Shown in pieces: positions 1 through 7,109 of a DNA stretch of 16,223 nt (positions within the stretch are counted from its first letter, which is position 1; each line of letters begins with the position of its first letter). Made by a program: the position numbers and the translations under genes. Source of the DNA: an uncultured Oscillospiraceae bacterium (GTDB taxonomy: Bacteria > Bacillota > Clostridia > Oscillospirales > Oscillospiraceae); contig CAJOFW010000010.1 of the NCBI GenBank assembly GCA_905234005.1, positions 13,090 to 29,312 on the forward strand. The letters run 5' to 3'. The notes under the pieces were generated by a model. That model saw nothing but the letters and a program-made list of their open reading frames with translations. It had not been told where the DNA came from and searched no databases.

Positions 1-7
1 AAGCCTC

Positions 8-42
8 GGGAATACACAAAGTATTCCCTGCGTTTTTTGTTT
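8..42 (+). terminator. Rho-independent terminator of an upstream transcript
   Basis: A perfect 8-bp stem, GGGAATAC (8-15) and GTATTCCC (21-28), closes a 5-nt ACAAA loop. A T-rich tract (33-42, TTTTTTGTTT) follows four bases later. This is the classic layout of an intrinsic terminator for rightward transcription. It presumably ends a gene lying just outside the window and separates it from the DnaD-domain gene. Confidence 0.85.
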
Positions 43-53
43 CATCTGCCGAA

Positions 54-108
54 AAATCTGTCTGCGCAATCCGCACACCCCTATTGTGCGGTATTGCCTA
101 AAAGATTT
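54..108. repeat. Imperfect inverted repeat upstream of the dnaD-like promoter
   Basis: The core is GCAATCCGCACA (66-77) against TGTGCGGtATTGC (85-97). It pairs over 12 bp with one bulged T at 92 and a 7-nt loop. An outer AAATCT/AGATTT pair (54-59 and 103-108) can extend it. No T-tract follows on the + strand, so it is not a good terminator in that direction. It sits just upstream of the putative promoter at 122-150 and could be a protein-binding site or a weak terminator for the other strand. Function is unknown. Confidence 0.5.
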
Positions 109-121
109 CGACAGGGCCGGG

Positions 122-150
122 TTGTATCCGACGGAGATTGATGATATAAT
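122..150 (+). promoter_or_regulatory. Putative extended -10 promoter for the dnaD-like/dnaC-like unit
   Basis: A perfect TATAAT (145-150) is preceded by TG plus one base (142-144), giving an extended -10 box. A weak -35-like TTGTAT (122-127) lies 17 bp upstream. The region is markedly AT-richer than the coding sequence around it. Transcription would start near 157, about 110 nt before the first gene. The extended -10 is convincing by eye; the -35 matches only three of six positions. Confidence 0.6.
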
Positions 151-268
151 AATATACTCACCGAGATGACAGAATGATATACGCACCGGCGATACGCTCA
201 CCGATGCTGCGCCGGCACCGGCGACGCGCCGACAGTACACAGGACAAGCAAGGATAATCACGCCGAAC

Positions 269-1348
269 ATGAATGACGCCAGAATGAAGCTCCGCCCGGC
301 GGAGGCGCTTTCGGTGCCCGTCCGGGACGCCGACGCCCTGCTCGAGGCCGGCAACGGGGACGCCGCGCTGCTGTATCTGCATATACTGCGCGCCGGCGGC
401 GTGCTCGATCCCGACCGCGCCGCCACGGCGCTGCATCGCTCCGACCGCGACGTGGAGACCGCCGCGAACCGGCTGTGCCGTATGGGGCTTCTCACCCGGG
501 AGGACGCGCCGGACGCGTCCGGGGCCGTCCGGGCGGCCGGGCCGTCGGGCGGGAACGGTTCGCCGCGTTCGTCCGGGCCGGCCGGGCCGTCCAATGCGGC
601 GGGCAGGGCGGCGCCGCCCTCCCGGGAGCTGCCCGAGTACCAGGCGAAGGACGTCGTGCGCCGCAGCATGGAGAGCCGGGCGTTCATGGAGCTTGTCGAG
701 GCCGTGCAGGTCACGCTGGGCAGGCTGCTGTCCTCCGCCGACGTCAAGAAGCTCTTCGGCATATACGACGAGCTGGCCCTGCCGCCGGAGGTCATCCTTC
801 TGCTCGTGGAGCACTGCCGCGAGGAGGTCGCCGCGAAATACGGCCCGGAGAAAAACGTCGGCTTCGCGTTCATCGAAAAGCAGGCGTACGAGTGGTTCAA
901 CCGCGAGATCCTGACGTATGAGCAGGCGGAGCAGTGGCTTCGGGAGCACAAGAGCCGCCGCGAGGCGATCGGCCGTCTGCGGGCGGAGATGGGGCTGACG
1001 GGCCGCCGTCTCGCCCCGACGGAGGAGCGCTACTTAAACAACTGGCTCGATCTCGGCTTCGGGCCGGAGGCGCTCTTAATCGCCTACGACCGCACGGTCA
1101 CGAAGACGAACCGGCTGACGTGGAACTACATGGACACCATCGTCCGGAGCTGGCACGACGCGGGGCTTCACACGCCCGCGGAGATCGAGTCCGGCGACGC
1201 GGCGCCCGTCCGCGGCGGAAAGCGAACCGTCCCCGCCGCCGCGCCGAACGTGACGGCGGCGTCCGTGACGGCGCCGACGCGGGAGGACGACAGGACGATG
1301 GATCAGCTTGACCGGCTGATGGAACGCATGAAGAACGGGCAGGGGTGA
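269..1348 (+). CDS. DnaD-domain replication initiation protein
   Basis: A 359-residue protein of the DnaD/DnaB family, which in Firmicutes remodels origin DNA and helps load the replicative helicase. Residues about 30-78 look like the N-terminal winged-helix domain. Residues about 80-118 form a Gly/Ser/Pro/Ala-rich linker that is probably disordered. Two DnaD C-terminal-type helical segments follow, at about 130-215 and 248-306. The second carries the family signature YxxxIxxxW as YMDTIVRSW (287-295). The start is the first in-frame ATG after the promoter; no strong Shine-Dalgarno is seen, as AAGGA (250-254) is 14 nt away, so initiation may be weak. The next gene starts 4 bases after the stop, and its ribosome site lies inside this gene's last codons, so the two are probably co-transcribed and coupled. 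Chromosomal, prophage or plasmid-type DnaD paralogues cannot be told apart here. Confidence 0.88.
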   Translation: MNDARMKLRPAEALSVPVRDADALLEAGNGDAALLYLHILRAGGVLDPDRAATALHRSDRDVETAANRLCRMGLLTREDAPDASGAVRAAGPSGGNGSPRSSGPAGPSNAAGRAAPPSRELPEYQAKDVVRRSMESRAFMELVEAVQVTLGRLLSSADVKKLFGIYDELALPPEVILLLVEHCREEVAAKYGPEKNVGFAFIEKQAYEWFNREILTYEQAEQWLREHKSRREAIGRLRAEMGLTGRRLAPTEERYLNNWLDLGFGPEALLIAYDRTVTKTNRLTWNYMDTIVRSWHDAGLHTPAEIESGDAAPVRGGKRTVPAAAPNVTAASVTAPTREDDRTMDQLDRLMERMKNGQG

Positions 1349-1352
1349 TCGG

Positions 1353-2327
1353 ATGGACGGAAAGCTTTTGGCGCTCGCGAGAGCCGAAAAAGACCGCCAG
1401 CGCCGGTTCGCGCTGGACGAGGACGAACGCCGCCGCCGCATCGCCTACGGCCGCGCCCCCGCCCTGCGCGACATCGACACGGCGCTTGTGAATCTTATCG
1501 CGGAGTTTGCCGCCGCCGCCCTGGGCGAGGGGCGAAGGCCCGAGGACATCCTCGCCGAGAGCATGGAGCTGAGAGAGAAAAAGGCGGAGACGCTCGTCGA
1601 AAACGGCTGGCCGTCCGACTGGCTCGACGGCGCGTGGTCGTGCCCGAAATGCCGCGACACGGGCTACGTGGACGGGCGGCCCTGCGAATGCCTCATGAAG
1701 CTCTACGATAAGCAGCGGGCGAAGGCGCTCTCGGCGCTTCTGACGCTCGGCGACGAGAGCTTTGAGCGCTTCGACCTGACGTATTACGACGACACCCCCG
1801 CCCCCGGCGCGACGCGGTCGGCCCGGCGGCAGATGGAGACCGTCTACAACATATGCCGCCGGTACGCCGAGAGCTTCGGCGACGGCTCCGTGAACCTGCT
1901 GTTCCGGGGCGGCACCGGCCTCGGGAAGACGTTTCTGTCGGCGTGCATCGCCCGGGTCGTATCGGAGAAGGGCTTCTCCGTCGTGTACGAGACGGCGGTC
2001 TCCGCCCTCGGCGCGTTCGAGGAGCAGCGCTTCCGGGGCGGCGGGGAGGCGGACGGCGCGGTGCGGCGGCTTCTCGAATGCGACCTTTTGATTCTCGACG
2101 ATCTCGGCACGGAGATGGTCACGGAGTTTACGAAGAGCGCCCTGTACACGCTCATCAACACCCGCCTCATGCGCAGCCGCAAGACCATCGTCAGCACGAA
2201 CCTGACCATGGACGGACTCGAGCGCGTCTACACGCCGCAGATCTGCTCCCGGCTGCGGGGCGAATACCAGGACGTGCCGTTCGTCGGGCGGGACATCCGC
2301 CTTCTCAAAAAGGAGCGGGGCCTGTGA
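1353..2327 (+). CDS. DnaC/DnaI-like helicase-loader ATPase
   Basis: A 324-residue AAA+ ATPase of the DnaC/DnaI/IstB-like group. Such proteins load the replicative helicase at origins or restart sites, in partnership with DnaD/DnaB-type proteins. The N-terminal half has a cysteine cluster, CPKC (97-100) and CEC (111-113), resembling the zinc-binding domain of DnaI-type loaders. The AAA+ core shows Walker A GGTGLGKT (186-193), Walker B LLILDDLG (245-252), a sensor-1 STN (281-283) and an arginine-finger-like SRLRG (299-303). Start: ATG 1353 with AGGGG (1341-1345) 7 nt upstream, overlapping the end of the DnaD-domain gene. No transposase is adjacent, so an IstB of an IS21-type element is unlikely. 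The pairing with the DnaD-domain gene supports a replication role. Confidence 0.9.
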   Translation: MDGKLLALARAEKDRQRRFALDEDERRRRIAYGRAPALRDIDTALVNLIAEFAAAALGEGRRPEDILAESMELREKKAETLVENGWPSDWLDGAWSCPKCRDTGYVDGRPCECLMKLYDKQRAKALSALLTLGDESFERFDLTYYDDTPAPGATRSARRQMETVYNICRRYAESFGDGSVNLLFRGGTGLGKTFLSACIARVVSEKGFSVVYETAVSALGAFEEQRFRGGGEADGAVRRLLECDLLILDDLGTEMVTEFTKSALYTLINTRLMRSRKTIVSTNLTMDGLERVYTPQICSRLRGEYQDVPFVGRDIRLLKKERGL

Positions 2328-2342
2328 CGGGTTGCCCAAACG

Positions 2343-2368
2343 GCGCCGCCCGGGGGCGCTCTTGTTTG
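2343..2368 (+). terminator. Weak hairpin terminator after the dnaC-like gene
   Basis: GCGCC (2343-2347) and GGCGC (2355-2359) pair around a 7-nt loop. An AAAC lies just upstream and a modest T-rich stretch, TCTTGTTT (2360-2367), follows. It begins 16 nt after the stop codon of the ATPase gene. The T-tract is interrupted and overlaps the TTGACA of the next promoter, so termination would be partial. Confidence 0.4.
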
Positions 2369-2395
2369 ACAGTTCATGTAAATTTTACGGAAAAT
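2366..2395 (+). promoter_or_regulatory. Possible promoter with consensus -35 for the polysaccharide operon
   Basis: A perfect TTGACA (2366-2371) is followed after 18 bp by GAAAAT (2390-2395), a four-of-six match to TATAAT. Between them lies a palindrome, GTAAATTTTAC (2378-2388), centred on one base. Its position inside the promoter spacer would suit an operator. The segment is AT-rich in a GC-rich neighbourhood and lies in the only sizeable gap before the long polysaccharide gene run. Confidence 0.42.
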
Positions 2396-2437
2396 CGCAT
2401 CGGTTTCATTTTTTGTAACCATTTCGCGGCGGCGATG

Positions 2438-2446
2438 TGGTAAACT
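2438..2446 (+). promoter_or_regulatory. Alternative extended -10 element before the polysaccharide operon
   Basis: TGG followed by TAAACT (2441-2446) resembles an extended -10 box with four of six core matches. No good -35 lies 16-18 bp upstream. If used, transcription would begin near 2453, about 86 nt before the preferred start of the first glycosyltransferase. It is offered as an alternative to, or a second promoter beside, the TTGACA candidate. Confidence 0.33.
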
Positions 2447-2498
2447 GGAATGAATGATATGAACACAGATTTACACGCGGCGTGATGCGGCCGCGTCG

Positions 2499-2519
2499 GC
2501 CGGACAACGACCGTCCGGC
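2499..2519 (+). promoter_or_regulatory. Stem-loop in the leader of the polysaccharide operon
   Basis: GCCGGAC (2499-2505) and GTCCGGC (2513-2519) form a perfect 7-bp stem around a 7-nt loop. It ends five bases before the ribosome binding region (2524-2533) of the first glycosyltransferase. No T-run follows, so it is not a terminator. It could modulate translation or act as a leader RNA element; no function is shown. Confidence 0.35.
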
Positions 2520-2538
2520 GTATGGAAGCGAGGCTACC

Positions 2539-3708
2539 ATGGCACAGGACATGGCACAGAAAAAATCACTGCGGATCGCGATGCTCGGTCACAAGCGCGT
2601 CCCCTCCCGGGAGGGCGGGGTCGAGGTCGTTGTGGAGGAGCTGAGCACGCGGTTCGTACGGCGCGGACACAGCGTCACCTGCTTCAACCGGCGCGGACAC
2701 CACGTCAGCGGCCGGGACTTTGACGCGGACATACCGGACGTGTACGAGGGCGTCCGGCTCGTCAACGTGTTCACCGTGAACCGGCGCGGCCTCGCCGCGC
2801 TGACCTCGTCGCTGTCCGGCACGCTCCGGGCGGCGTTCGGGCCTTACGACGTCGTGCACATCCACGCCGAAGGCCCGGCGTTTCTGTGCTGGCTGCCCCG
2901 GCTTCTGGGCAAGCGTGTCGTCGTCACGGTGCACGGCCTTGACCATATGCGGGCGAAGTGGGGCCGCCTCGCCACCGCCTACATCCGCATGGGCGAGCAC
3001 GCCGCCGTCCGCCACGCCCACAGCATCATCGTGCTCTCCGAGAGCGTGCGGCGGTACTTCCTCGAGACCTACGGCCGGAAGACCGTCCTCATCCCGAACG
3101 GCGCAAGCCCGGCCCTCCCCCGTCCGGCGGAGGAGATCGCCCGGACGTACGGCCTCGGGACGGACGGGTACATCCTCTTTCTCGGGCGGCTCGTGCCGGA
3201 GAAGGGGCTTCTGTACCTGCTGCGGGCGTTCCGGGACGTGAAGACGGACAAGCGCCTTGTGATCGCCGGGGGCAGCTCCGACACGGACGATTTCGTCGGA
3301 CAGATCGAGGCGCTGGCACGTCAGGACGACCGCGTCCTTCTGACCGGCTTTGTGCAGGGGCGGACGCTCGAGGAGCTTTACAGCAACGCGTATGTATACT
3401 GCCTGCCCAGCGACCTCGAGGGCATGCCGCTGAGCCTGCTCGAGGCCATGAGCTACGGCTGCTGCTGCCTCACGAGCGACATCCCCGAGTGCGCCGCCGT
3501 CGTCGGCGACCACGCCGTCACGTTCCGGCGCGGGGACACGGACGATCTTCGGGACAGGCTGCAATGGCTCTGCGACGACGCGTCCGCCGTGCGGCGGTAC
3601 CGGGCCGGGGCGGCGGCGTACATCACCGAAAAATACAAGTGGGACGACGTGGCGGACAGGACGCTCGCGGTCTATCGCGGGCAGACGCCGCCGGAGGGCA
3701 CGGCGTGA
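2539..3708 (+). CDS. GT4-family glycosyltransferase (group 1)
   Basis: First gene of the polysaccharide operon: a 389-residue GT-B-fold retaining glycosyltransferase that would add a sugar to a lipid-linked glycan at the inner face of the membrane. The N-terminal domain opens with an IAMLGHKRVPSREGG segment, resembling the entry loop of rhamnosyltransferase-like GT4 enzymes (Cps2T/DUF1972-like N-terminus). The C-terminal domain has the donor-binding GRLVPEKG (216-223) and the EX7E motif EGMPLSLLE (294-302), followed by an unusual triple Cys (308-310). Start choice: ATG 2539 has an AGCGAGG site 5 nt upstream. An in-frame ATG at 2482 would add 19 arginine/proline-rich residues but has no ribosome site. 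The gene ends in a GTGA overlap with the next glycosyltransferase. Donor and acceptor sugars cannot be read from sequence. Confidence 0.87.
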   Translation: MAQDMAQKKSLRIAMLGHKRVPSREGGVEVVVEELSTRFVRRGHSVTCFNRRGHHVSGRDFDADIPDVYEGVRLVNVFTVNRRGLAALTSSLSGTLRAAFGPYDVVHIHAEGPAFLCWLPRLLGKRVVVTVHGLDHMRAKWGRLATAYIRMGEHAAVRHAHSIIVLSESVRRYFLETYGRKTVLIPNGASPALPRPAEEIARTYGLGTDGYILFLGRLVPEKGLLYLLRAFRDVKTDKRLVIAGGSSDTDDFVGQIEALARQDDRVLLTGFVQGRTLEELYSNAYVYCLPSDLEGMPLSLLEAMSYGCCCLTSDIPECAAVVGDHAVTFRRGDTDDLRDRLQWLCDDASAVRRYRAGAAAYITEKYKWDDVADRTLAVYRGQTPPEGTA

Positions 3709-4922
3709 AGGTACTCATCATCAACAAATTCCTCTACCCGAACGGCGGCAGCGAGACGTATATCTTCGAGCTGGGAAAATGCCTTGCCCGCCGGGGCGAC
3801 GAGGTACAGTATTTCGGCATGGAGCACGCCGGCCGCCTCGTCGGCAACGCCGTCGGGGCGTACACGTCCGATATGGATTTCCACGGCGGGTCGAAGCTCT
3901 CAAAGCTCACGTACCCGGTGCGGACGATCTACAGCGCCGAGGCGCGGGAAAAGCTCCGCCTCGTGCTCGACGACTTCCGGCCCGACGTGTGCCACTTAAA
4001 CAACTTCAACTACCAGCTCACGCCGTCGGTCATCCTCGAGATCGTCCGCTGGCGCGAGGAGACGGGCCGGCCCTGCCGCATCGTCTACACGGCGCACGAC
4101 TACCAGCTCGTGTGCCCGAACCACATGCTCTATAACCCCGGCGCGGGGACGGTGTGCGAGCGCTGTCTCACGGGCCGGTTCGGCGGCTGCGTGAAGGGGC
4201 GCTGCATCCACGGCAGCGCGGCGCGGTCGCTCGTCGGCGCGGCGGAGGCCGCGTACTGGCGCGGGCGGGGGGTGTACAGACACCTCGACGCGGTCGTGTG
4301 CTGCTCCCGGTTCCTCAAGACGAAGCTCGATCAAAACCCGGTGTTCGCGGACAGGACCGTCGCGATGCACAACTTCGTGACCGCCCCGCAGACGCCGCCG
4401 ACGGCGGAGAAGGGGGATTACGTCCTCTACTTCGGCCGGTTTTCGGCGGAGAAGGGCATCCGTACGCTGCTGGCGGCCTGCCGGGCGCTGCCCGATATCC
4501 CGTTCGTGTTCGCGGGCACGGGGCCGCTGGAGGGGGAGCTTGCCGGTCTGCCGAACGTGCAAAACGTCGGTTTTCAGTCCGGCGCGGCGCTCACGGCGCT
4601 GATCGCCGGGGCGCGGCTGAGCGTGTACCCGTCCGAGTGGTACGAAAACTGCCCGCTGTCCGTCATGGAGTCGCAGCTTCTCGGCACGCCGGTGCTCGGC
4701 GCGGACATCGGCGGCATCCCGGAGCTGATCGACACGGGCTCCCGCCCGACCGGGGCGCTGTTTCCCCCCGGCGACGCGGACGCGCTCACTTTGTCGCTCC
4801 GAACGCTGTGGGACGACCCGGCGCGAACCGGGGCGATGGCGCGTATCTGCGCCGAAAGGCGGTTTGACACCGCCGACGAATACGTCGAAAAGCTCATGAA
4901 AATCTATACAGGCGAGGAGTGA
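3705..4922 (+). CDS. GT4-family glycosyltransferase with Cys-rich insertion
   Basis: A 405-residue GT-B glycosyltransferase, probably the second sugar-adding enzyme of the repeat-unit pathway. The N-terminal loop has the NGGSE-type entry motif (13-17). The C-terminal domain has GRFSAEKG (244-251) and the EX7E motif ENCPLSVME (314-322). A segment after YTAHDYQLVCP contains four Cys spaced C-x2-C-x8-C-x4-C (151, 154, 162, 167). This arrangement recurs in some GT4 enzymes and could bind a metal; that is inference. Start: GTG 3705, four bases inside the end of the upstream gene, with GGAGGG (3693-3698) six bases before it. A much longer in-frame reading upstream is an artefact overlapping the first glycosyltransferase. 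The end at 4922 lies five bases before the radical SAM gene. The specific linkage is unknown. Confidence 0.88.
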   Translation: MKVLIINKFLYPNGGSETYIFELGKCLARRGDEVQYFGMEHAGRLVGNAVGAYTSDMDFHGGSKLSKLTYPVRTIYSAEAREKLRLVLDDFRPDVCHLNNFNYQLTPSVILEIVRWREETGRPCRIVYTAHDYQLVCPNHMLYNPGAGTVCERCLTGRFGGCVKGRCIHGSAARSLVGAAEAAYWRGRGVYRHLDAVVCCSRFLKTKLDQNPVFADRTVAMHNFVTAPQTPPTAEKGDYVLYFGRFSAEKGIRTLLAACRALPDIPFVFAGTGPLEGELAGLPNVQNVGFQSGAALTALIAGARLSVYPSEWYENCPLSVMESQLLGTPVLGADIGGIPELIDTGSRPTGALFPPGDADALTLSLRTLWDDPARTGAMARICAERRFDTADEYVEKLMKIYTGEE

Positions 4923-4927
4923 GCGCC

Positions 4928-6130
4928 ATGGTCGCTGCCGATACAAAACAAAACAATGCGCCGCAGAAGAAGCTCAACGGCACGGTCATCGTGACGTACC
5001 GCTGCAACGCCCGGTGCTCGATGTGCAACCGCTACAAGGCCCCCTCGAAGCCCGAGGAGGAGCTGACGCTCGAGACGATCGCGAAGCTGCCGCCGATGTA
5101 CTTCACGAACATCACCGGCGGCGAGCCGTTCATCCGCGCCGATCTGGCGGACATCGTCCGGGAGCTTTATAAAAAATCCGACCGCATCGTCATATCGACG
5201 AACGGCTTCTTCACCGACCGGATCATCGCGCTGTGCGAGGAATTCCCGCAGGTCGGCATCCGCATATCCATCGAGGGGCTGGAGGAGACGAACAACGCCA
5301 TCCGCGGCCTCGAAAACGGCTTCCAGCGCGGCTACGGCACGCTCAAAAGGCTCGTGGACATGGGCATGAAGGACGTCGGCTTCGGCATGACCGTCCAGGA
5401 CAGGAACGCCCCCGACCTCGTGCCGCTCTATAAGATCTCGGACGAGCTGGGCATGGAGTTTGCCACGGCGAGCCTGCACAACAGCTTCTATTTCGTCGAG
5501 GCGAAGAACATCATCCACGACCGGCCGATGGTCGCCGGGCACTTCGAGGCGCTCGTGAACGAGCTTCTCAAGTCAAACAGCCCGAAGAAGTGGTTCCGGG
5601 CGTACTTCAACCACGGGCTTATCAACTACATCTACGGCCAGCCGCGGCTCCTGCCCTGCGACATGAGCTTCGACACGTTCTTCATCGACCCCTACGGCGA
5701 CGTCATGCCCTGCAACGGCACGAAGGACAAGGAGGTCATGGGCAACCTCAACACGCAGACGTGGGACGAGCTGTGGAACAGCCCCGAGGCCGAGGCGGTG
5801 CGGCAAAAGGTGCGATCCTGCGACAGGCAGTGCTGGATGATCGGCTCGGTGTCGCCCGCGATGCACAAGTACATCTGGAAGCCGGCGTGGTGGGTGCTGC
5901 GCCACAAGCTGCGCCCCGGAAAGAAATACAGCATGTACGAAAACGAGATCTGCCGCCGCTACCGGGACGGTCTCGTCACGAAGGAGGAGCTGGACGCGTG
6001 CAGCACCTGCGACCTCGCCGCCGCCGTCAGCGACGGCCTGAGCGACGCCTCCCGCGAGCAGCTCCGCGATAAAACCGGCGAGGAGATCGTCGCCGAAAAC
6101 CTTGCCGCGCAGAGCGCCGAAAACGCGTGA
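4928..6130 (+). CDS. Radical SAM/SPASM-domain protein
   Basis: A 400-residue radical S-adenosylmethionine enzyme. The canonical CxxxCxxC for the [4Fe-4S]-SAM cluster is CNARCSMC (26-33), followed by the SAM-contacting GGEP (64-67). A C-terminal SPASM-like region has C244-x12-G-x4-C262, then C298-x3-C302 and C358-x2-C361, which could hold one or two auxiliary iron-sulfur clusters. SPASM proteins mostly modify peptides but also oxidise or rearrange sugars and aminocyclitols. Here it lies between glycosyltransferases and CDP-sugar genes, with no peptide precursor visible, so a sugar or glycan modification is the more likely job; substrate unknown. Start: ATG 4928 with GAGGAG (4914-4919) 8 nt upstream. 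A GTG at 4919 in frame abuts that site and is less likely. The acidic tail after residue 365 appears non-catalytic. Confidence 0.87.
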   Translation: MVAADTKQNNAPQKKLNGTVIVTYRCNARCSMCNRYKAPSKPEEELTLETIAKLPPMYFTNITGGEPFIRADLADIVRELYKKSDRIVISTNGFFTDRIIALCEEFPQVGIRISIEGLEETNNAIRGLENGFQRGYGTLKRLVDMGMKDVGFGMTVQDRNAPDLVPLYKISDELGMEFATASLHNSFYFVEAKNIIHDRPMVAGHFEALVNELLKSNSPKKWFRAYFNHGLINYIYGQPRLLPCDMSFDTFFIDPYGDVMPCNGTKDKEVMGNLNTQTWDELWNSPEAEAVRQKVRSCDRQCWMIGSVSPAMHKYIWKPAWWVLRHKLRPGKKYSMYENEICRRYRDGLVTKEELDACSTCDLAAAVSDGLSDASREQLRDKTGEEIVAENLAAQSAENA

Positions 6131-6172
6131 CGCGCCGCGCCCGGGATACATGACGGAAGGAGACTGCCGCCC

Positions 6173-6946
6173 ATGAAGGTCGTATTGCTGGCCGGCGGCT
6201 GGGGCACAAGGATCGCCGAGGAGAGCGAGATCAAGCCCAAGCCGCTCATAGAGATCGGCGGAATGCCGATCCTGTGGCACATCATGAAGGAATATTCCCA
6301 CTACGGCTTCAACGATTTCATCGTCTGCGCCGGCTACAAGCAGCACCTCATCAAGGACTGGTTCGCGAACTACTACCTGCACAGCTCGGACGTGACCTTC
6401 GACTTCACCGAAGGCTGCTCCGTCACCTACCACCAGGGCAGCTTCGACCCGTGGCGGGTGACGGTCGTCGACACCGGCCTCAACACGATGACCGGCGGCC
6501 GCATCAAACGCGTGCAGCCCCTGATCGGGGACGAGACGTTCATGATGACCTACGGCGACGGCGTGTGCGACGTCGACATGAACAAGCTCCTCGAATACCA
6601 CCGCCGCAAGGGCAAGATCGCGACGCTGACCTCGGTCAAGCTGGAGCAGCAGAAGGGCGTCATCAACGTCGGCGGCGACAACGCCGTCCGCTCCTTCCGC
6701 GAGAAGAACCGCAACGACGGCAGCCTCATAAACGCCGGGTACATGGTGCTGAACCCCGCCATCTTCGACTACATCGAGGGCGACGACACGGTCTTCGAGC
6801 AGGAGCCGCTCGAACGCCTCGCCGAGGAGGGCGAGCTGATGAGCTACCAGCACGAGGGCTTCTGGCAGTGCATGGATACCCTGCGCGAAAAACGCGTGCT
6901 GGAGCGCATATGGGCCAGCGGCGACGCGCCGTGGAAAAAGTGGTAA
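6173..6946 (+). CDS. rfbF: Glucose-1-phosphate cytidylyltransferase
   Basis: A 257-residue nucleotidyltransferase converting glucose-1-phosphate and CTP to CDP-glucose, the entry step to CDP-3,6-dideoxyhexoses. The length equals that of Salmonella RfbF as remembered, and the sequence follows it closely. It has the LAGGWGTR loop (6-13), KPKPLIEIGG (21-30), YGDG (127-130), the NAGYMVLNP block (187-195) and a C-terminal FWQCMDT (230-236). The family's GxGTR and PKP motifs are intact, so it should be active. Start: ATG 6173 with GGAAGGAG (6155-6162) 10 nt upstream. A 163-nt structured gap separates it from rfbH. The product would feed RfbG, then RfbH. Other sugar nucleotidyltransferases such as RmlA are less likely given the CDP-specific neighbours. 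Confidence 0.95.
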   Translation: MKVVLLAGGWGTRIAEESEIKPKPLIEIGGMPILWHIMKEYSHYGFNDFIVCAGYKQHLIKDWFANYYLHSSDVTFDFTEGCSVTYHQGSFDPWRVTVVDTGLNTMTGGRIKRVQPLIGDETFMMTYGDGVCDVDMNKLLEYHRRKGKIATLTSVKLEQQKGVINVGGDNAVRSFREKNRNDGSLINAGYMVLNPAIFDYIEGDDTVFEQEPLERLAEEGELMSYQHEGFWQCMDTLREKRVLERIWASGDAPWKKW

Positions 6947-6950
6947 AAGA

Positions 6951-6982
6951 TTCGTCTGTGAAGCATCCGCTTCACAGACGAG
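6951..6982. repeat. Perfect hairpin just after rfbF
   Basis: TCGTCTGTGAAGC (6952-6964) pairs over 13 bp with GCTTCACAGACGA (6969-6981) around a 4-nt ATCC loop. It starts five bases after the rfbF stop codon. No T-run follows, so it is not a typical intrinsic terminator. It could stabilise the rfbF mRNA 3' end or be the boundary of a repeat element. Confidence 0.75.
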
Positions 6983-6987
6983 GGTTA

Positions 6988-7032
6988 CTCGCGCTTATCG
7001 CACCCGGCTTTGCCGGGTTTGGTCGGCGCGAG
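6988..7032. repeat. Nested double stem in the rfbF-rfbH gap
   Basis: An outer stem CTCGCGC (6988-6994) / GCGCGAG (7026-7032) encloses an inner stem ACCCGGC (7002-7008) / GCCGGGT (7012-7018) with a TTT loop. The two are separated by symmetric 7-nt internal loops. A 9-bp direct repeat, GGCTCGCCC, follows at 7034-7042 and 7044-7052. The layout suggests a folded RNA or a dispersed palindromic element. Confidence 0.6.
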
Positions 7033-7059
7033 GGGCTCGCCCAGGCTCGCCCGAAGGTA

Positions 7060-7091
7060 TTTTTGCCGAAAAGCGCGGTTTCCGGCAAAAA
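7060..7091. repeat. Hairpin upstream of the rfbH ribosome binding site
   Basis: TTTTTGCCG (7060-7068) pairs with CGGCAAAAA (7083-7091). The stem can be prolonged by AAA/TTT with one bulged base. It ends two bases before the purine-rich GAGAGAGAGGA ribosome site of rfbH, so folding could influence rfbH translation. On either strand a T-tract borders a GC stem, but on the + strand the T-run lies on the wrong side for termination. Confidence 0.55.
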
Positions 7092-7109
7092 TGAGAGAGA
7101 GGATATCCG

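Noticed and set aside
1353..2327. IstB helper of an IS21-type insertion sequence
   Set aside because: No IstA-like transposase or terminal repeats are nearby, and the neighbour is a DnaD-domain gene, which fits a helicase loader better.
1098..2339. 413-residue minus-strand open frame opposite the ATPase gene
   Set aside because: The opposite strand encodes Walker A/B and zinc-type motifs; the minus frame shows low-complexity composition and no recognisable domain.
2958..4922. 654-residue + strand reading ending at the second glycosyltransferase
   Set aside because: The first 249 codons overlap the first glycosyltransferase in another frame and are Arg/Pro/Gly-rich. GTG 3705 with GGAGGG upstream is the real start.
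6951..6982. Rho-independent terminator after rfbF
   Set aside because: The hairpin is strong, but GGGTTACTC follows instead of a T-run, and the pathway genes continue downstream on the same strand.
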